From Aliiroseovarius pelagivivens (GTDB lineage: Bacteria; Pseudomonadota; Alphaproteobacteria; Rhodobacterales; Rhodobacteraceae): 64,000 nucleotides of DNA. Of the stretch, positions 37,264 through 46,178 are shown in pieces. The notes beneath the pieces are model-generated. The model did no database searches and was not told the DNA's origin. It saw nothing but the letters and a program-made list of their open reading frames with translations. The stretch lies in NCBI RefSeq assembly GCF_900302485.1, contig NZ_OMOI01000001.1:248001-312000 (forward strand), in the 5' to 3' direction. The position numbers and the translations under genes are program-made. Numbering within the stretch: position 1 is the stretch's first letter; each line of letters starts with the position of its first letter.

Positions 37264-38139
37264 TCAGCGTAGATAGCCGATCGCATAGGTCGGTGTAATC
37301 ATCTGAGACTGGATATACTGATCCAGCGTGTCTGGATCGGGCTGAGACCGGGTTTGTGTCTCTTCGCGCGCTAGCCCGCCCGTGATGAAAAGAGAATCGA
37401 TATCCTCGCCCAACGCGCCTTTAATGTCGGTCGCGATTCCATCGCCAATGGCCAGAATGCGATTGTCCGGTGTCGACCGCCCCTCGGCCACCATGCGGCG
37501 GCGGGCAAGGTCATAGATCGGGGGATGCGGCTTGCCGAAATACAAGCTCTCGCCGCCCATCTCGGCATACATTTTTGCCACGGCGCCTGCGCACCATTCG
37601 CGTGCTTCGCCACGGTCCACGATGATGTCTGGATTCGCGCAGAGCAGCTTTTGCCCCAACTGCTTTGCCATCATCAGGGCAGGGCGCAATTCTTCCAGAT
37701 CGGCCATCGGATCGAAGGGCCCGCAGCAGACGATTCCCTCGGCCTCGGCCACCGGTACACGCGTGATGTCGACCGGGGTGTCGATCACCTCCATCGGCTC
37801 GAAGAAGCCCGCGTCCCGCTCCCATTCGCCCATGAAATAGACTTTGTTGCCAACCGCCCCAGTGAACATCGCGGCACGCGCGCTGTCGCCCGAGGTGGCG
37901 ATGGTGTCATAGCAATCCGCGGGCACGCCGAAGTCCGGCAACTGCTCCATCACGCCCGCGCGGGGTTTGGGAGAATTCGTGACCAGCACCACATAGCCGC
38001 CATTTGCACGATAGGAGCGCAGGGCGGCGACGGCTTCGTCAAACGCGGTGATTCCGTTATGCACACAGCCCCACAGATCGACGAACAGGGCGTCGTAGTT
38101 GGCGGAAATCTCGGACAAGCTGGTGATGATACGGGTCAT
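37264..38139 (-). CDS. TIGR01459-type HAD hydrolase
   Basis: The 291-residue protein has the NagD/class IIA HAD pattern: YDALFVDLWGCVHNGITAFD (motif I, about 15-34, with DLWG), VVLVTNSPKPR (motif II, about 49-59), GKPHPPIYDLARRR (motif III Lys region) and AIGDGIATDIKGA (motif IV). The WGxxHNG text is typical of the TIGR01459 subfamily of alphaproteobacteria. The substrate is unknown, probably a small phosphorylated metabolite. The ATG at 38139 follows AAGGAG by eight bases; the open frame continues upstream without a good start. Downstream are the MaoC and ribF genes, same strand. Confidence 0.87.
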   Translation of the reverse strand: MTRIITSLSEISANYDALFVDLWGCVHNGITAFDEAVAALRSYRANGGYVVLVTNSPKPRAGVMEQLPDFGVPADCYDTIATSGDSARAAMFTGAVGNKVYFMGEWERDAGFFEPMEVIDTPVDITRVPVAEAEGIVCCGPFDPMADLEELRPALMMAKQLGQKLLCANPDIIVDRGEAREWCAGAVAKMYAEMGGESLYFGKPHPPIYDLARRRMVAEGRSTPDNRILAIGDGIATDIKGALGEDIDSLFITGGLAREETQTRSQPDPDTLDQYIQSQMITPTYAIGYLR

Positions 38140-38317
38140 GGCGCGGTCTCCTTGGGTGTTGCGGGAGATATGGCAGAGGGGAGGCGGAGTGGCTAGGGGG
38201 AGTTGTATGGAATGCGTGTCCAGATCTATGCTGCGGTCGCGAGGATACATTCCCCGGAGGTAGCAGTTAGGAATAAGTGGCATGGCGTTTAAGCTCATCA
38301 CGTAGACGAATGGCCAT

Positions 38318-38548
38318 ATGAGCTTGGAGTTCGATCAGAGTGACCTTCCAATCGTTGTTGAGGCGATTACGGCGCTATACAGAACGCCAGCTATGCGAAA
38401 GCAAGTTCTCTGCGAGCTTTGGGAGTTTGGAGGCGGGGAATTCATTTTTTACAACGAATGGGATCCTTGTCTGATCGCCCAATCTGAAGAAAGCAATGAA
38501 GTGCTTCAAAACCTCAATTCCGTTTTGCGAGAGCGGCCGTCGGGTTAG
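38318..38548 (+). CDS. Small hypothetical protein
   Basis: A 76-residue frame begins MSLEFDQSDLPIVVEAITAL and includes ELWEFGGGEFIFYNEWDPCL. It is acidic, with no signal peptide or membrane segment. Base composition looks AT-richer than its neighbours, and there is no clear ribosome-binding site, so it may be a foreign gene or a chance frame. It lies between the HAD and His-rich genes. I do not recognise a family. Confidence 0.4.
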   Translation: MSLEFDQSDLPIVVEAITALYRTPAMRKQVLCELWEFGGGEFIFYNEWDPCLIAQSEESNEVLQNLNSVLRERPSG

Positions 38549-38581
38549 AGGTCTGCTCTCGAGGAATAGACAGTTCGCCCG

Positions 38582-38627
38582 ACCGCCCCGTTTTGCCGGA
38601 GGCAAACACATGGTTTGACGGGCGGTG
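38582..38627. repeat. Nested inverted repeat in a convergent gap
   Basis: An outer seven-base stem, ACCGCCC (38582-38588) with GGGCGGT (38620-38626), encloses an inner stem, TTTGCC (38592-38597) with GGCAAA (38601-38606). It lies between the small hypothetical gene and the convergent His-rich gene and may act as a terminator or a REP-like element. Part of its right side resembles the 3' decoding region of 16S rRNA in reverse. Confidence 0.55.
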
Positions 38628-38672
38628 CCCTATGAAAGCTTTTATTTTCTCTGCAAGCCAATTGGCTCGGGA

Positions 38673-39269
38673 TCAATTCCCCGCGCGCTGCATCATCATC
38701 ATGTGAACTGCATGCATGCCCTGCGCCGCCATTGCCGAGACTTCCTGAGCGTGGGTCTGCAAGGCGGAAACAACATCAGGGTCGTCTGACGTCTGGGTCA
38801 CGACAATGCCCTCGTCTGTCACCTCAATGGTGTTGGATATCGTCTCGGCGCGCTCAAAGAAGATGTTCAGGGTCTGGCTTTGAATGATGATTTTCGGATC
38901 GTCCTTACGCTCGACCCTGTCAATCATGCCTGCGACGTGACTGACAAGCACTTCCATAACCGCGGGGTCGGTTGATCGCGTCACTGTTCGAATGCCGTTG
39001 GGCAGGTCTTCAACCTCGCGTTCAAGCGTCGTGAAATTGCGAAACAGTATGGCCAGTTCCTGACTTTCCTCGGGCGTTGCATTCTCGCCGCGTAGCCCCG
39101 GCATGCGCATCTCGTCATGTCCGGTGCCGTCTGCGCCATGATTGTGCCCATGTCCGCCGTGACTCATCTGCGCATGGGCGCCAAGGCTTGCGGACAAGCT
39201 GACCGTTGTGATCAGGGCGATCGATCTAAGAGGTGAGGTCGTGGGCAGTCGGTGAAAGGGCAGGCGCAT
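38673..39269 (-). CDS. Periplasmic His-rich protein of unknown function
   Basis: The 198-residue protein has a signal peptide (about 1-34, ending GAHAQ) followed by a His-rich tract, SHGGHGHNHGADGTGHDEM (about 36-54), which could bind copper, zinc or nickel. The rest is helical, with a regular VVTQTSDDPDVVSAL segment, and the C-terminus HAVHMMMMQRAGN is Met- and His-rich, again suggesting metal handling. GAAGGA precedes the ATG. No family is recognised. A metal-chaperone role in the periplasm is inferred. Confidence 0.7.
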   Translation of the reverse strand: MRLPFHRLPTTSPLRSIALITTVSLSASLGAHAQMSHGGHGHNHGADGTGHDEMRMPGLRGENATPEESQELAILFRNFTTLEREVEDLPNGIRTVTRSTDPAVMEVLVSHVAGMIDRVERKDDPKIIIQSQTLNIFFERAETISNTIEVTDEGIVVTQTSDDPDVVSALQTHAQEVSAMAAQGMHAVHMMMMQRAGN

Positions 39270-39354
39270 CTACGTTCCTTCAATAATATGTGCTGCATTC
39301 CTATCACATTCGCATGTGTCTGAGGAATGAGCTTTCCGTGAGGTGCGTGGAAAC

Positions 39355-39380
39355 AAAAAAGCCCGCGCAAAAGCGCGGGC
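39355..39380 (-). terminator. Terminator of the pyrophosphatase gene
   Basis: GCCCGCGC and GCGCGGGC form an eight-base stem with a four-base loop; on the minus strand it is followed by six T. It lies 29 bases after the stop at 39409. Confidence 0.88.
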
Positions 39381-39408
39381 CTTCTAATTTTAAGGTGTCC
39401 GAAGTGAC

Positions 39409-40329
39409 TTACACAACCAGGTTCGGAATGATCTGCTTTTTGCGGCTCATGATGCCGGGCAGGACAACGGCGTCGCCCTCGACGGTGGCGCCAAAGCTCT
39501 TTTCAGCTACGCCTTTGACCACGTCGTTCGGAATCAGCAGGGTGGCTTCTTCCTTCAGGATGTCCACGACGAACAGCAGAACCTCGTCCACGCCGTCTTC
39601 GGCAGCGACGGTTTTGAAGGTCTCGATCAGGCTTTCTTTGCGGCCCAGCGGGATTTCCGGTGCGGTGGTTTCCAGAACCGATACGCGGAACTTGGTGCCC
39701 GACACTTCGTATTCTTTCGAGTCCATGCGGATCAGTTCAGCATCCGAGAACTTGGACACGTCCGACTTGGCGGCGAACATCTCGGCTGCATATTCAGTGA
39801 CGTTCACGCCCAGATCAGCGGCCAGAGCAGCCACAACTTCGCGGTCGCGGTCGGTGGTGGTGGGCGAACGGAATTCCAGCGTATCCGACAGGATGCAGGT
39901 CAGGGCAGCGCCTTTGATGTTTTCCGGCATCTTGGCAGCGTCGTCACCCATCAGGTCGTACATGATGGTCGCGGTGCAGGCCAGCGGACGGATGGTGATG
40001 TCGATCGGGCCTTTGGTTTCCAGACCGCCAACCAGCTTGTGGTGGTCGATGATGGCCTGAACGTCTGCGCCGTTGATGTTTGCGGGCAGCTCGGCGGGGT
40101 TGTTGGTGTCGACGATAACGCAAGCCTGATCGTCGGCCACGTCCTCGATGATGTCCAGCATGTCAAAGCCCCAGCGCTTCAGCATGAAGGCGGCTTCGGT
40201 GTTGGGCTGGCCAAGCAGAACCGGCTTGGCGTCGACGCCTTTCACTTCATTCAGGTACCAAGCCCAAACCAGTGGCGAGCCGGTCGAGTCGGTGTCGGGG
40301 GATTTGTGGCCGAATACGAGGGTTGTCAT
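39409..40329 (-). CDS. ppaC: Manganese-dependent (family II) inorganic pyrophosphatase
   Basis: The enzyme hydrolyses pyrophosphate, pulling biosynthetic reactions forward. The 306-residue DHH-family protein has GHKSPDTDSTGSPLVWAWYL (about 7-26) with metal-binding His and Asp residues, VIVDTNNPAEL (about 71-81), AIIDHHKLVGG (about 92-102, the DHH motif) and a C-terminal DHHA2 domain with RKKQIIPNL. The start at 40329 fits the family N-terminus. Family II enzymes are best known from Firmicutes but also occur in some marine proteobacteria. It is divergent from the DUF2161 gene. Confidence 0.95.
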   Translation of the reverse strand: MTTLVFGHKSPDTDSTGSPLVWAWYLNEVKGVDAKPVLLGQPNTEAAFMLKRWGFDMLDIIEDVADDQACVIVDTNNPAELPANINGADVQAIIDHHKLVGGLETKGPIDITIRPLACTATIMYDLMGDDAAKMPENIKGAALTCILSDTLEFRSPTTTDRDREVVAALAADLGVNVTEYAAEMFAAKSDVSKFSDAELIRMDSKEYEVSGTKFRVSVLETTAPEIPLGRKESLIETFKTVAAEDGVDEVLLFVVDILKEEATLLIPNDVVKGVAEKSFGATVEGDAVVLPGIMSRKKQIIPNLVV

Positions 40330-40515
40330 ATGCATCATCCGTCTATGTGTGATCGTGTTGCGTGCCTTATAGAAAGGCCGATGCGCCTTGTCATCCCTGA
40401 TAGGGCCAACATCTGTGCAGTTGCAGAAACCCTGTCATGTGTTGGGCGCAAACCACTTGCGGTCATCGGGCCGTGTGGTGAAACTGTTGGAACCTCTGCT
40501 TGAAAGAATGCCCTT

Positions 40516-41166
40516 GTGACCAAACCTGCTGAAACTGACCTATACGCCCCCGTCAAATCCTGGCTCGAGGGTCTTGGCTATGAGGTCAAGGCCGAGGTCG
40601 GGGCGGCGGATGTAGTGGCCCTACGCGAGGGCGACAGCGTACCGGTGATCGTCGAGCTGAAGGCGGGGTTCTCGCTGACACTGCTGCAGCAGGCCGTCGC
40701 GCGGCAAGCGATCAGCGATCTGGTTTATGTGGCCGTGCCGCGTTGGGCGGGCAAACCGGGGTGGCGGGCGTTCAAGGGAAATGTCGGGCTGTGCAAGCGG
40801 TTGGGACTGGGCGTTGTCTCGGTCCGATTGAAGGATGGGGTCGTGCAGGTACACGCCGATCCGGGCCCGTTTCAGCCGCGCAAGTCCAAGGTGAAGGCCA
40901 AGCGGCTTTTGTCCGAATTCGCCCGGCGCGAAGGGGATCCGAATACCGGTGGCACCAACGGCAAGCTCGTCACGGCCTATCGACAGGACGCCGAGAAGTT
41001 GCGCGCCTATCTGGCCGAGCATGGCCCAAGTCGCGGAGCGGAGGTTGCCAAGGCAACGGGCGTAGGGAAGGCGACCAACATGATGGCGATCAACCATTAT
41101 GGGTGGTTCGCACGGGTCGAGCGTGGGATTTATGACCTGACGCCAACGGGGCGTGACCCGGAATGA
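40516..41166 (+). CDS. DUF2161 protein with PD-(D/E)XK nuclease fold
   Basis: The 216-residue protein has the nuclease-like core YEVKAEVGAADVVALREG (about 22-39) and VPVIVELKAGFS (about 42-53), giving the D...ExK pattern of PD-(D/E)XK enzymes. The C-terminal part (about 155-216), RAYLAEHGPSRGAEVAKATG, looks like a winged-helix DNA-binding domain. DUF2161 is common in Rhodobacterales with unknown function; a DNA repair or housekeeping nuclease role is possible. The start is GTG at 40516. It stands alone, so I do not read it as a restriction system. Confidence 0.82.
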   Translation: MTKPAETDLYAPVKSWLEGLGYEVKAEVGAADVVALREGDSVPVIVELKAGFSLTLLQQAVARQAISDLVYVAVPRWAGKPGWRAFKGNVGLCKRLGLGVVSVRLKDGVVQVHADPGPFQPRKSKVKAKRLLSEFARREGDPNTGGTNGKLVTAYRQDAEKLRAYLAEHGPSRGAEVAKATGVGKATNMMAINHYGWFARVERGIYDLTPTGRDPE

Positions 41167-41206
41167 TCCTGCATGGAACTGCGGACCACTGCTTAGTCTG
41201 ATGATT

Positions 41207-41220
41207 TTGATCAGGATCAA
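41207..41220. promoter_or_regulatory. FnrL box upstream of the di-haem peroxidase gene
   Basis: TTGAT-CAGG-ATCAA is a perfect match to the FNR consensus TTGAT-N4-ATCAA, 55 bases upstream of the ATG at 41275. Confidence 0.85.
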
Positions 41221-41274
41221 GTTGCGCTTGTGGTGAGGCGCGCTAGAACGGCGGGATAACTCAAGGACACGCCC

Positions 41275-42399
41275 ATGCGCCCGCTTCTGACAATTGCCCT
41301 TCTGGCCGCCACGGCCTCTCCTGTATTTGCGTTCGACACGCTAGAGGAACTGGGCGAGGCACTGTTCTTTGATGTGAACCTGTCTAAGAACCGCACACAA
41401 TCCTGTGCAACTTGCCATGATCCCGAATTCGCCTTTGTCGACCCGCGCGAGACGACTACCGGACGTGCCGTGTCCTTGGGAGATGATGGCGAAAGCCTTG
41501 GCGATCGCAGCGCACCTACTGCCGGTTACGCGATGTTCACACCGGACTTCGAGCAGTTGGACGTTTCCGCATGGCGCGGAGGGATGTTCTGGGATGGTCG
41601 TGCCGCCGGACTGGCCGGGCAGGCGGGTGGGCCGCCCCTGAACCCAATTGAAATGGGGATGCCGGACAAAACCTCGGTTGTCGCACGTCTGCAAGAGGAC
41701 GCGGACTATGTCACGTCGTTCAAGGCGCTGTTTGGGGACGGGATCTGGGCGTCGGATGACGCGGCCTATGACGCGATGACACAAGCGATCGCCGCGTTTG
41801 AAAGCACGCCGCTTTTCGCGCCCTTTGACAGCAAATACGACCGCTTCCTGCGGGGCGAGGTCGAATTGACGCCAGAAGAAGAGCTGGGGCGCGTTCTGTT
41901 CACCTCGCAGCAGTTCACCAACTGCAACCTGTGCCACCAACTACGCCCGTCCCCCATCGCGCCGGACGAGACGTTCACGAATTACGAGTATCACAATATC
42001 GGCGTTCCGGTGAATGCTGCGGTGCGTGCGGCAAACGGTGCATCAGGCTTGGATGCCGGGTTGCTCGCCAATCCCGATGTCGACGCGGCCTCAGCCGCCG
42101 GTCGTTTCAAAGTGCCCACCCTGCGCAATGTGGCCGTGACCGGTCCCTATATGCACAACGGTGTGTTCAAGGATCTGCGCACGGTGGTGCTGTTTTATAA
42201 CAAGTACAACACCAGGAACCCGGATCGGCAGATCAATCCGGAAACCGGAAAACCATGGGCGATGCCAGAGATTCCGCAAAACCTGTCCGTTATGGAGCTG
42301 ACCGAAGGCCCTGCTTTGGATGATCGACGGATTGATGCGTTGGTCGCATTCATGAAGACGCTGACGGATCAGCGATACGAGCATTTGCTGGAAGACTAA
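41275..42399 (+). CDS. Di-haem cytochrome c peroxidase (CcpA/MauG family)
   Basis: The 374-residue periplasmic protein has a signal peptide (about 1-19) and two haem-attachment motifs, CATCH (44-48) and CNLCH (217-221). Other family text includes WRGGMFWDGRAAGLAGQA (about 100-117), NPIEMGMPDK, FTNYEYHNIGVP and FKVPTLRNVAVTGPYMHNG (about 280-298). It probably reduces hydrogen peroxide with electrons from cytochrome c. A perfect FnrL box upstream predicts induction under low oxygen, as known for bacterial cytochrome c peroxidases. Methylamine-pathway genes are absent, which argues against a MauG role. Confidence 0.92.
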   Translation: MRPLLTIALLAATASPVFAFDTLEELGEALFFDVNLSKNRTQSCATCHDPEFAFVDPRETTTGRAVSLGDDGESLGDRSAPTAGYAMFTPDFEQLDVSAWRGGMFWDGRAAGLAGQAGGPPLNPIEMGMPDKTSVVARLQEDADYVTSFKALFGDGIWASDDAAYDAMTQAIAAFESTPLFAPFDSKYDRFLRGEVELTPEEELGRVLFTSQQFTNCNLCHQLRPSPIAPDETFTNYEYHNIGVPVNAAVRAANGASGLDAGLLANPDVDAASAAGRFKVPTLRNVAVTGPYMHNGVFKDLRTVVLFYNKYNTRNPDRQINPETGKPWAMPEIPQNLSVMELTEGPALDDRRIDALVAFMKTLTDQRYEHLLED

Positions 42400-42441
42400 G
42401 GTGCTTGCTGCGTTGCAGCGTCGAAAATTGCCCGGCCCTTG

Positions 42442-42470
42442 TTGACTCCCTTATTTGCCAACCCTAACTA
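42442..42470 (+). promoter_or_regulatory. Sigma-70-type promoter of groESL
   Basis: TTGACT (42442-42447) and TAACTA (42465-42470) are separated by exactly 17 bases, just upstream of the CIRCE element. This is the vegetative-type promoter expected for HrcA-controlled groESL. Confidence 0.75.
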
Positions 42471-42477
42471 TGCGCCG

Positions 42478-42504
42478 TTAGCACTCGCATCAGGTGAGTG
42501 CTAA
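42478..42504. promoter_or_regulatory. CIRCE operator of groESL
   Basis: TTAGCACTC, a nine-base spacer and GAGTGCTAA match the CIRCE consensus perfectly. HrcA binds this element to repress groESL; it lies just downstream of the promoter. Confidence 0.97.
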
Positions 42505-42537
42505 AGGAACGTAAACTGAGCTTAGGGAGTCTCAGAA

Positions 42538-42825
42538 ATGGCTTTTACCCCGCTGCATGACCGCGTGCTTGTTCGCCGCGTTGAGAGCGACGAAAAAACC
42601 GCTGGTGGTCTGATCATTCCGGAAAGCGCTAAGGAAAAACCGGCCGAAGGTCTGGTTGTGGCCGTAGGCGCTGGCGCCAAGGACGACGACGGCGATCGCA
42701 TCGCAATGGACGTCAAAGAAGGCGACAAGATCCTTTTCGGCAAATGGTCCGGCACCGAAATCACCGTCGACGGTGAAGAGCTGCTGATCATGAAAGAAGC
42801 CGACATCATGGGCATCCTGTCCTGA
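42538..42825 (+). CDS. groES: Co-chaperonin GroES
   Basis: GroES caps the GroEL chamber during protein folding. The 95-residue protein matches the family: [20 protein letters not shown], the mobile loop [19 protein letters not shown] (about 20-38) and the C-terminal [15 protein letters not shown]. It is first in the groESL operon under a CIRCE element. Confidence 0.98.
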   Translation: MAFTPLHDRVLVRRVESDEKTAGGLIIPESAKEKPAEGLVVAVGAGAKDDDGDRIAMDVKEGDKILFGKWSGTEITVDGEELLIMKEADIMGILS

Positions 42826-42877
42826 TCGTCTGCTGACTGAGTTATCTGAATTACACGAATTTACTGGAGTAAGCTAA

Positions 42878-44527
<1,650 letters not shown>

Positions 44528-44528
44528 T

Positions 44529-44640
44529 CAGAATTCGCCAAGCGAATTCTGTTGCGACAGGCGATTGGCCATTAGGCCAATCCGCCACTAGCCAAACAGT
44601 CCAAAGACTTAGAGCAAAGGCGTCCCACGGGGCGCCTTTG
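44529..44640 (+). terminator. Three successive hairpins after groEL
   Basis: CAGAATTCGC/GCGAATTCTG (44529-44551), ATTGGCC/GGCCAAT (44564-44581) and AAAGGCG/CGCCTTT (44616-44639) follow one another. The last, followed by a short T-containing tail, is the likely terminator; the first two may protect the mRNA 3' end. Confidence 0.7.
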
Positions 44641-44656
44641 TTACGTTTGGGGGGTG

Positions 44657-45091
44657 TCAGGCAACCACGCGTACTGGGAACAGGCGGTCATAACCCAAGG
44701 TGAACGCATAGGTATAGAAGACGACGAAAGTGGTTACGGTCAGATCGGTGGCAATGGCCTCGATCAGCCCAAGCTGCAGCCACCACATGTAAATCGGAAG
44801 GGATGTGACCAGCAGGGTCAGCTCGAACCCTGTCGCGTGCAAAAGCCGCCCAATGACAGAGCGATCAGAGGAAATCCGGCCAGCGCGGGCATCTACGCGA
44901 TCAAAGACCCAGTTATACACAAGGTTCAGAGCCATTGCCTTGAGGGAGAGGACCAGCCCCAACGCTCCGATTTCATGCACGCCTTTGTCAAAATAGATCG
45001 CGCCCACGGGCACAAGAAATGCCATCAAGATCAGCTCGAAACTGATGGTGTATCTCAGCCGATCGCGGCCGCTACGCATGGGAGTGTCCAT
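44657..45091 (-). CDS. PACE family multidrug efflux transporter
   Basis: The 144-residue protein has four predicted membrane helices made of two tandem bacterial transmembrane pair (BTP) repeats. Marks include RDRLRYTISFELILMAFLVP (about 9-28, conserved Glu in helix 1), KAMALNLVYNWVFDRVDARA (about 51-70) and a second similar half with HATGFELTLLVTSLPIYMW. PACE proteins such as AceI export chlorhexidine and other biocides, and probably short polyamines. The ATG at 45091 is preferred (AAAGGG upstream); a GTG at 45112 is also possible. A divergent LysR gene probably regulates it, as AceR does AceI. Confidence 0.88.
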   Translation of the reverse strand: MDTPMRSGRDRLRYTISFELILMAFLVPVGAIYFDKGVHEIGALGLVLSLKAMALNLVYNWVFDRVDARAGRISSDRSVIGRLLHATGFELTLLVTSLPIYMWWLQLGLIEAIATDLTVTTFVVFYTYAFTLGYDRLFPVRVVA

Positions 45092-45153
45092 CGGGTGCCC
45101 TTTCTTTTTCACCCTTCATCTATCAAAGATACTGCGGTAATAAAGTTCGTATG

Positions 45154-45170
45154 TATCTAATAATGAGATA
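45154..45170. promoter_or_regulatory. LysR-type operator between the PACE and LysR genes
   Basis: TATCT-N7-AGATA is a perfect five-base inverted repeat containing a T-N11-A core, typical of LysR sites. It lies in the 83-base divergent region, 4 bases before the regulator's ATG. Confidence 0.65.
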
Positions 45171-45174
45171 GGTC

Positions 45175-46071
45175 ATGGTGTCACAAGACGGGCTTACAGC
45201 GTTCATGCTGGCTGCAGAACTTGGATCCTTCTCGGCGGCCGCGCGTCGCATAGGGAAGGTGCAATCCGCCATCTCTACCGCCATCGCCAATCTCGAGATC
45301 GATACGGGTGTCACTTTGTTCGACCGCTCTGGGCGTTTGCCAGTGCTGACGGATGAGGGGCGGGCGCTGCTACCCTATGCGCGCGCGATTTCACTTGGGC
45401 AGAAAGAACTGATGGCCAAGGCGGGATCTTTGTCCGAGGGGATTGAGCACCGGTTGAGTGTGGCGATCGAGCAAGGGCTGAGCCTGCCGCCGGTTCTGGA
45501 TGCGCTTTCGGAATTTGCCCAGAAGTTTCCTACGGTCGAACTTGAACTGCTGTCTCCGGGGGTGAATGACACCCCTGAACTTCTGATCTCTGGCCGAACT
45601 GATTTGGGGCTGATGTCCGAGCAAGAAAGCTATCCACTGGGGTTTCAGTTTCGTGGTGTCGGACATACGGCCCTCGTTATGGTGTGCTCGCCCACGTATC
45701 CCCTTGCTGGTGTGCAGCCCGTTGATCTAAAGGCGTTGCGTGAACACCGGCAGATTGTCCTGCATAGTCGGTCGAAGGGGCGGGATGGTTCCTATGGAAA
45801 CATGAAGAGCCCGCTGCTGTGGGAGGCTGAAAACTCAAGCCTTATCGTGGAAATGGTAAAATCCGGCTTGGGCTGGGCCGAGCTTCCCTACACGGTTGTC
45901 CATGACCCGATATCGCAAGGCAGGTTGACCAAGTTGTCGACGAGCTTTCAGCAAAGTGATGATCTTGCGGGTGTTGATGTCGTCTGGACCGAGCGCCGGG
46001 GATTGGGTGCGGCAGGAAGTTGGCTGCGAGATCGCCTGATGACTTTGCCTCAAGAAGCGTGGCGGGGGTAA
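45175..46071 (+). CDS. LysR family transcriptional regulator
   Basis: The 298-residue protein has an N-terminal winged HTH (about 1-60: FMLAAELGSFSAAARRIGKV, QSAISTAIANLEIDTGVTLF) and a C-terminal LysR substrate domain with two Rossmann-like lobes (about 90-290). It is divergent from a PACE exporter with a symmetrical site between them, so autoregulation and control of the exporter by its substrate are likely. A role similar to AceR is inferred. Confidence 0.93.
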   Translation: MVSQDGLTAFMLAAELGSFSAAARRIGKVQSAISTAIANLEIDTGVTLFDRSGRLPVLTDEGRALLPYARAISLGQKELMAKAGSLSEGIEHRLSVAIEQGLSLPPVLDALSEFAQKFPTVELELLSPGVNDTPELLISGRTDLGLMSEQESYPLGFQFRGVGHTALVMVCSPTYPLAGVQPVDLKALREHRQIVLHSRSKGRDGSYGNMKSPLLWEAENSSLIVEMVKSGLGWAELPYTVVHDPISQGRLTKLSTSFQQSDDLAGVDVVWTERRGLGAAGSWLRDRLMTLPQEAWRG

Positions 46072-46178
46072 GATCCCATCTGGAAATCCATTGGAATTCT
46101 TGCGATCCCCTCTTACAAATTCTATGACACGACCTATGTTAAGGTTGATAACATCAATTGATTTGGCAGGGGACAGCC

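Noticed and set aside
38609..38627. rRNA gene remnant
   Set aside because: Only 19 bases resemble 16S rRNA and the flanks do not; no rRNA gene can be called.
40516..41166. Restriction or anti-phage nuclease locus around the DUF2161 gene
   Set aside because: The nuclease-fold gene stands alone without methylase or partner, and the family is a common chromosomal one in this order.
46145..46157. TTGAT-AAC-ATCAA, an apparent Fnr box before the bactofilin-like gene
   Set aside because: The half-sites are three bases apart; Fnr requires four, so symmetry for the protein is broken.
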